This document shows positions 63,401 through 64,000 of a DNA stretch of 64,000 nucleotides, piece by piece; position 1 is the stretch's first letter; every line of letters starts with the position of its first letter. This DNA comes from Leucobacter triazinivorans (lineage in GTDB: Bacteria; Actinomycetota; Actinomycetes; Actinomycetales; Microbacteriaceae), in the NCBI RefSeq assembly GCF_004208635.1, contig NZ_CP035806.1, forward strand, positions 2,170,001 through 2,234,000, in the 5' to 3' direction. The translations under genes and the position numbers were made by a program. The notes beneath the pieces were generated by a model. It was given only the letters and a program-made list of their open reading frames with translations. It had not been told where the DNA came from and searched no databases.

Positions 63401-64000
63401 CAACGGCATGCTGCTCTCGGAGCACATCCGCCTCGTCGCCGCGTTCGACCACCGGCACGTCTTCGTCGATCCGGATCCCGACGCGGCCGCGTCGTTCGCC
63501 GAGCGCCGCAGGCTCTTCCAGCTGCCGGGGTCGTCGTGGGACGACTACGACCGCACGCTCATCTCGGCGGGCGGCGGGGTGTTCCCGCTGTCGGCGAAGT
63601 CGATCCCCGTGAGCCCCGAGATGGCCGCCGCGCTCGGGCTCGACGCTGCGACCGCGTCACTGACGCCGGCCGAGTTGAAACGGGCCGTGCTGCTGGCCCC
63701 GGTCGACCTGCTCTGGAACGGCGGCATCGGCACCTACATCAAGGCGAGCACCGAGACCAACGCCGAGATCGGAGACCGCGGCAACGACGCCATCCGCGTC
63801 GACGGCGACGAGCTGCGCGTGCGGGTGGTCGGCGAGGGCGGCAATCTCGGGGTCAGCCAGCGCGGCCGCATCGAGGCCGCGCTCTCGGGGGTGCGGATCA
63901 ACACCGACGCGATCGACAACTCGGCGGGCGTGGGCACCTCCGACCGCGAGGTGAACATCAAGATCCTGCTCGGCGCTGTGGAGCGCGACGGCCGGCTGGA
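60444..64000 (+). CDS. NAD-specific glutamate dehydrogenase, large type (3' end outside window)
   Basis: About 1185 residues are present of a family that is usually ~1600. It oxidatively deaminates glutamate to 2-oxoglutarate with NAD. The N-terminal regulatory part has [20 protein letters not shown]; the catalytic domain shows [20 protein letters not shown], the lysine-containing [31 protein letters not shown] and [17 protein letters not shown]. A short repeat at about 62535-62580 encodes [10 protein letters not shown], an extra polar linker. ATG 60444 is chosen; ATG 60462 is an alternative. TATGCT at 60382-60387 may be the -10. Confidence 0.93.
   Translation, partial: [1185 protein letters not shown]

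Overview
The window is high-GC chromosomal DNA with many ATGA/GTGA/TGATG start-stop overlaps and several -10 hexamers placed 6 to 8 bases before a start codon (leaderless transcription). The gene set (fused RmlC-RmlD, class Ib nrdHIEF, ROK polyphosphate-type glucokinase, very large NAD-glutamate dehydrogenase, F420H2-dehydrogenase-beta-like protein in a capsule operon) points to an actinobacterium, most likely Microbacteriaceae and perhaps close to Leucobacter. No rRNA, tRNA, CRISPR array, prophage or transposase was found.

Region by region. 1-1769: the end of a GH3 glycosidase gene, a small thiamine-binding-type protein and a ParDE toxin-antitoxin pair behind a palindrome. 2171-33616: a cell-surface polysaccharide locus. 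It holds dTDP-rhamnose synthesis (rmlA, rmlB, fused rmlCD), two large secreted proteins sharing a repeated domain and Asp-Pro linkers, a lipoprotein, a minus-strand operon (polymerase, chain-length/tyrosine kinase, pyruvyl transferase, flippase, Fe-S protein, tyrosine phosphatase, two glycosyltransferases), three more glycosyltransferases, a beta-propeller protein, a CDP-alcohol phosphotransferase and a CapK-like ligase. A Wzx/Wzy-type pathway making a rhamnose-containing, possibly pyruvylated polymer fits; no priming glycosyltransferase is visible. Inside this locus a visibly AT-richer 2.25 kb segment (27502-29752) with an ECF sigma factor, a membrane protein and a secreted beta/gamma-crystallin-like protein lies between 163-bp direct repeats made from the convergent 3' ends of the neighbouring genes. 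This is the best candidate for an acquired, undescribed module.

33706-43830: ABC exporter, acyltransferase-like membrane protein, aminotransferase, rlmH, a small unknown protein, then nrdHIEF with tandem NrdR-like boxes, a DnaA-box match upstream and a strong terminator downstream. 44448-47101: TetR regulator, M20 peptidase, zinc-ribbon protein. 47152-54672: PucR-type regulator divergent from a catabolic cluster (MHS transporter, ThDP enzyme, amidohydrolase, M20 carbamoylase-like hydrolase) for an unknown, probably amide- or ureide-type compound. 54773-64000: D,D-carboxypeptidase, thiolase, glucokinase, FUSC membrane protein, dimethylargininase and the first 3.5 kb of NAD-glutamate dehydrogenase.

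Short repeats are a theme: at least two dispersed palindromic families, plus three short tandem arrays that begin exactly at a gene's stop codon. One palindrome supplies the last residues and stop codon of the D,D-carboxypeptidase.
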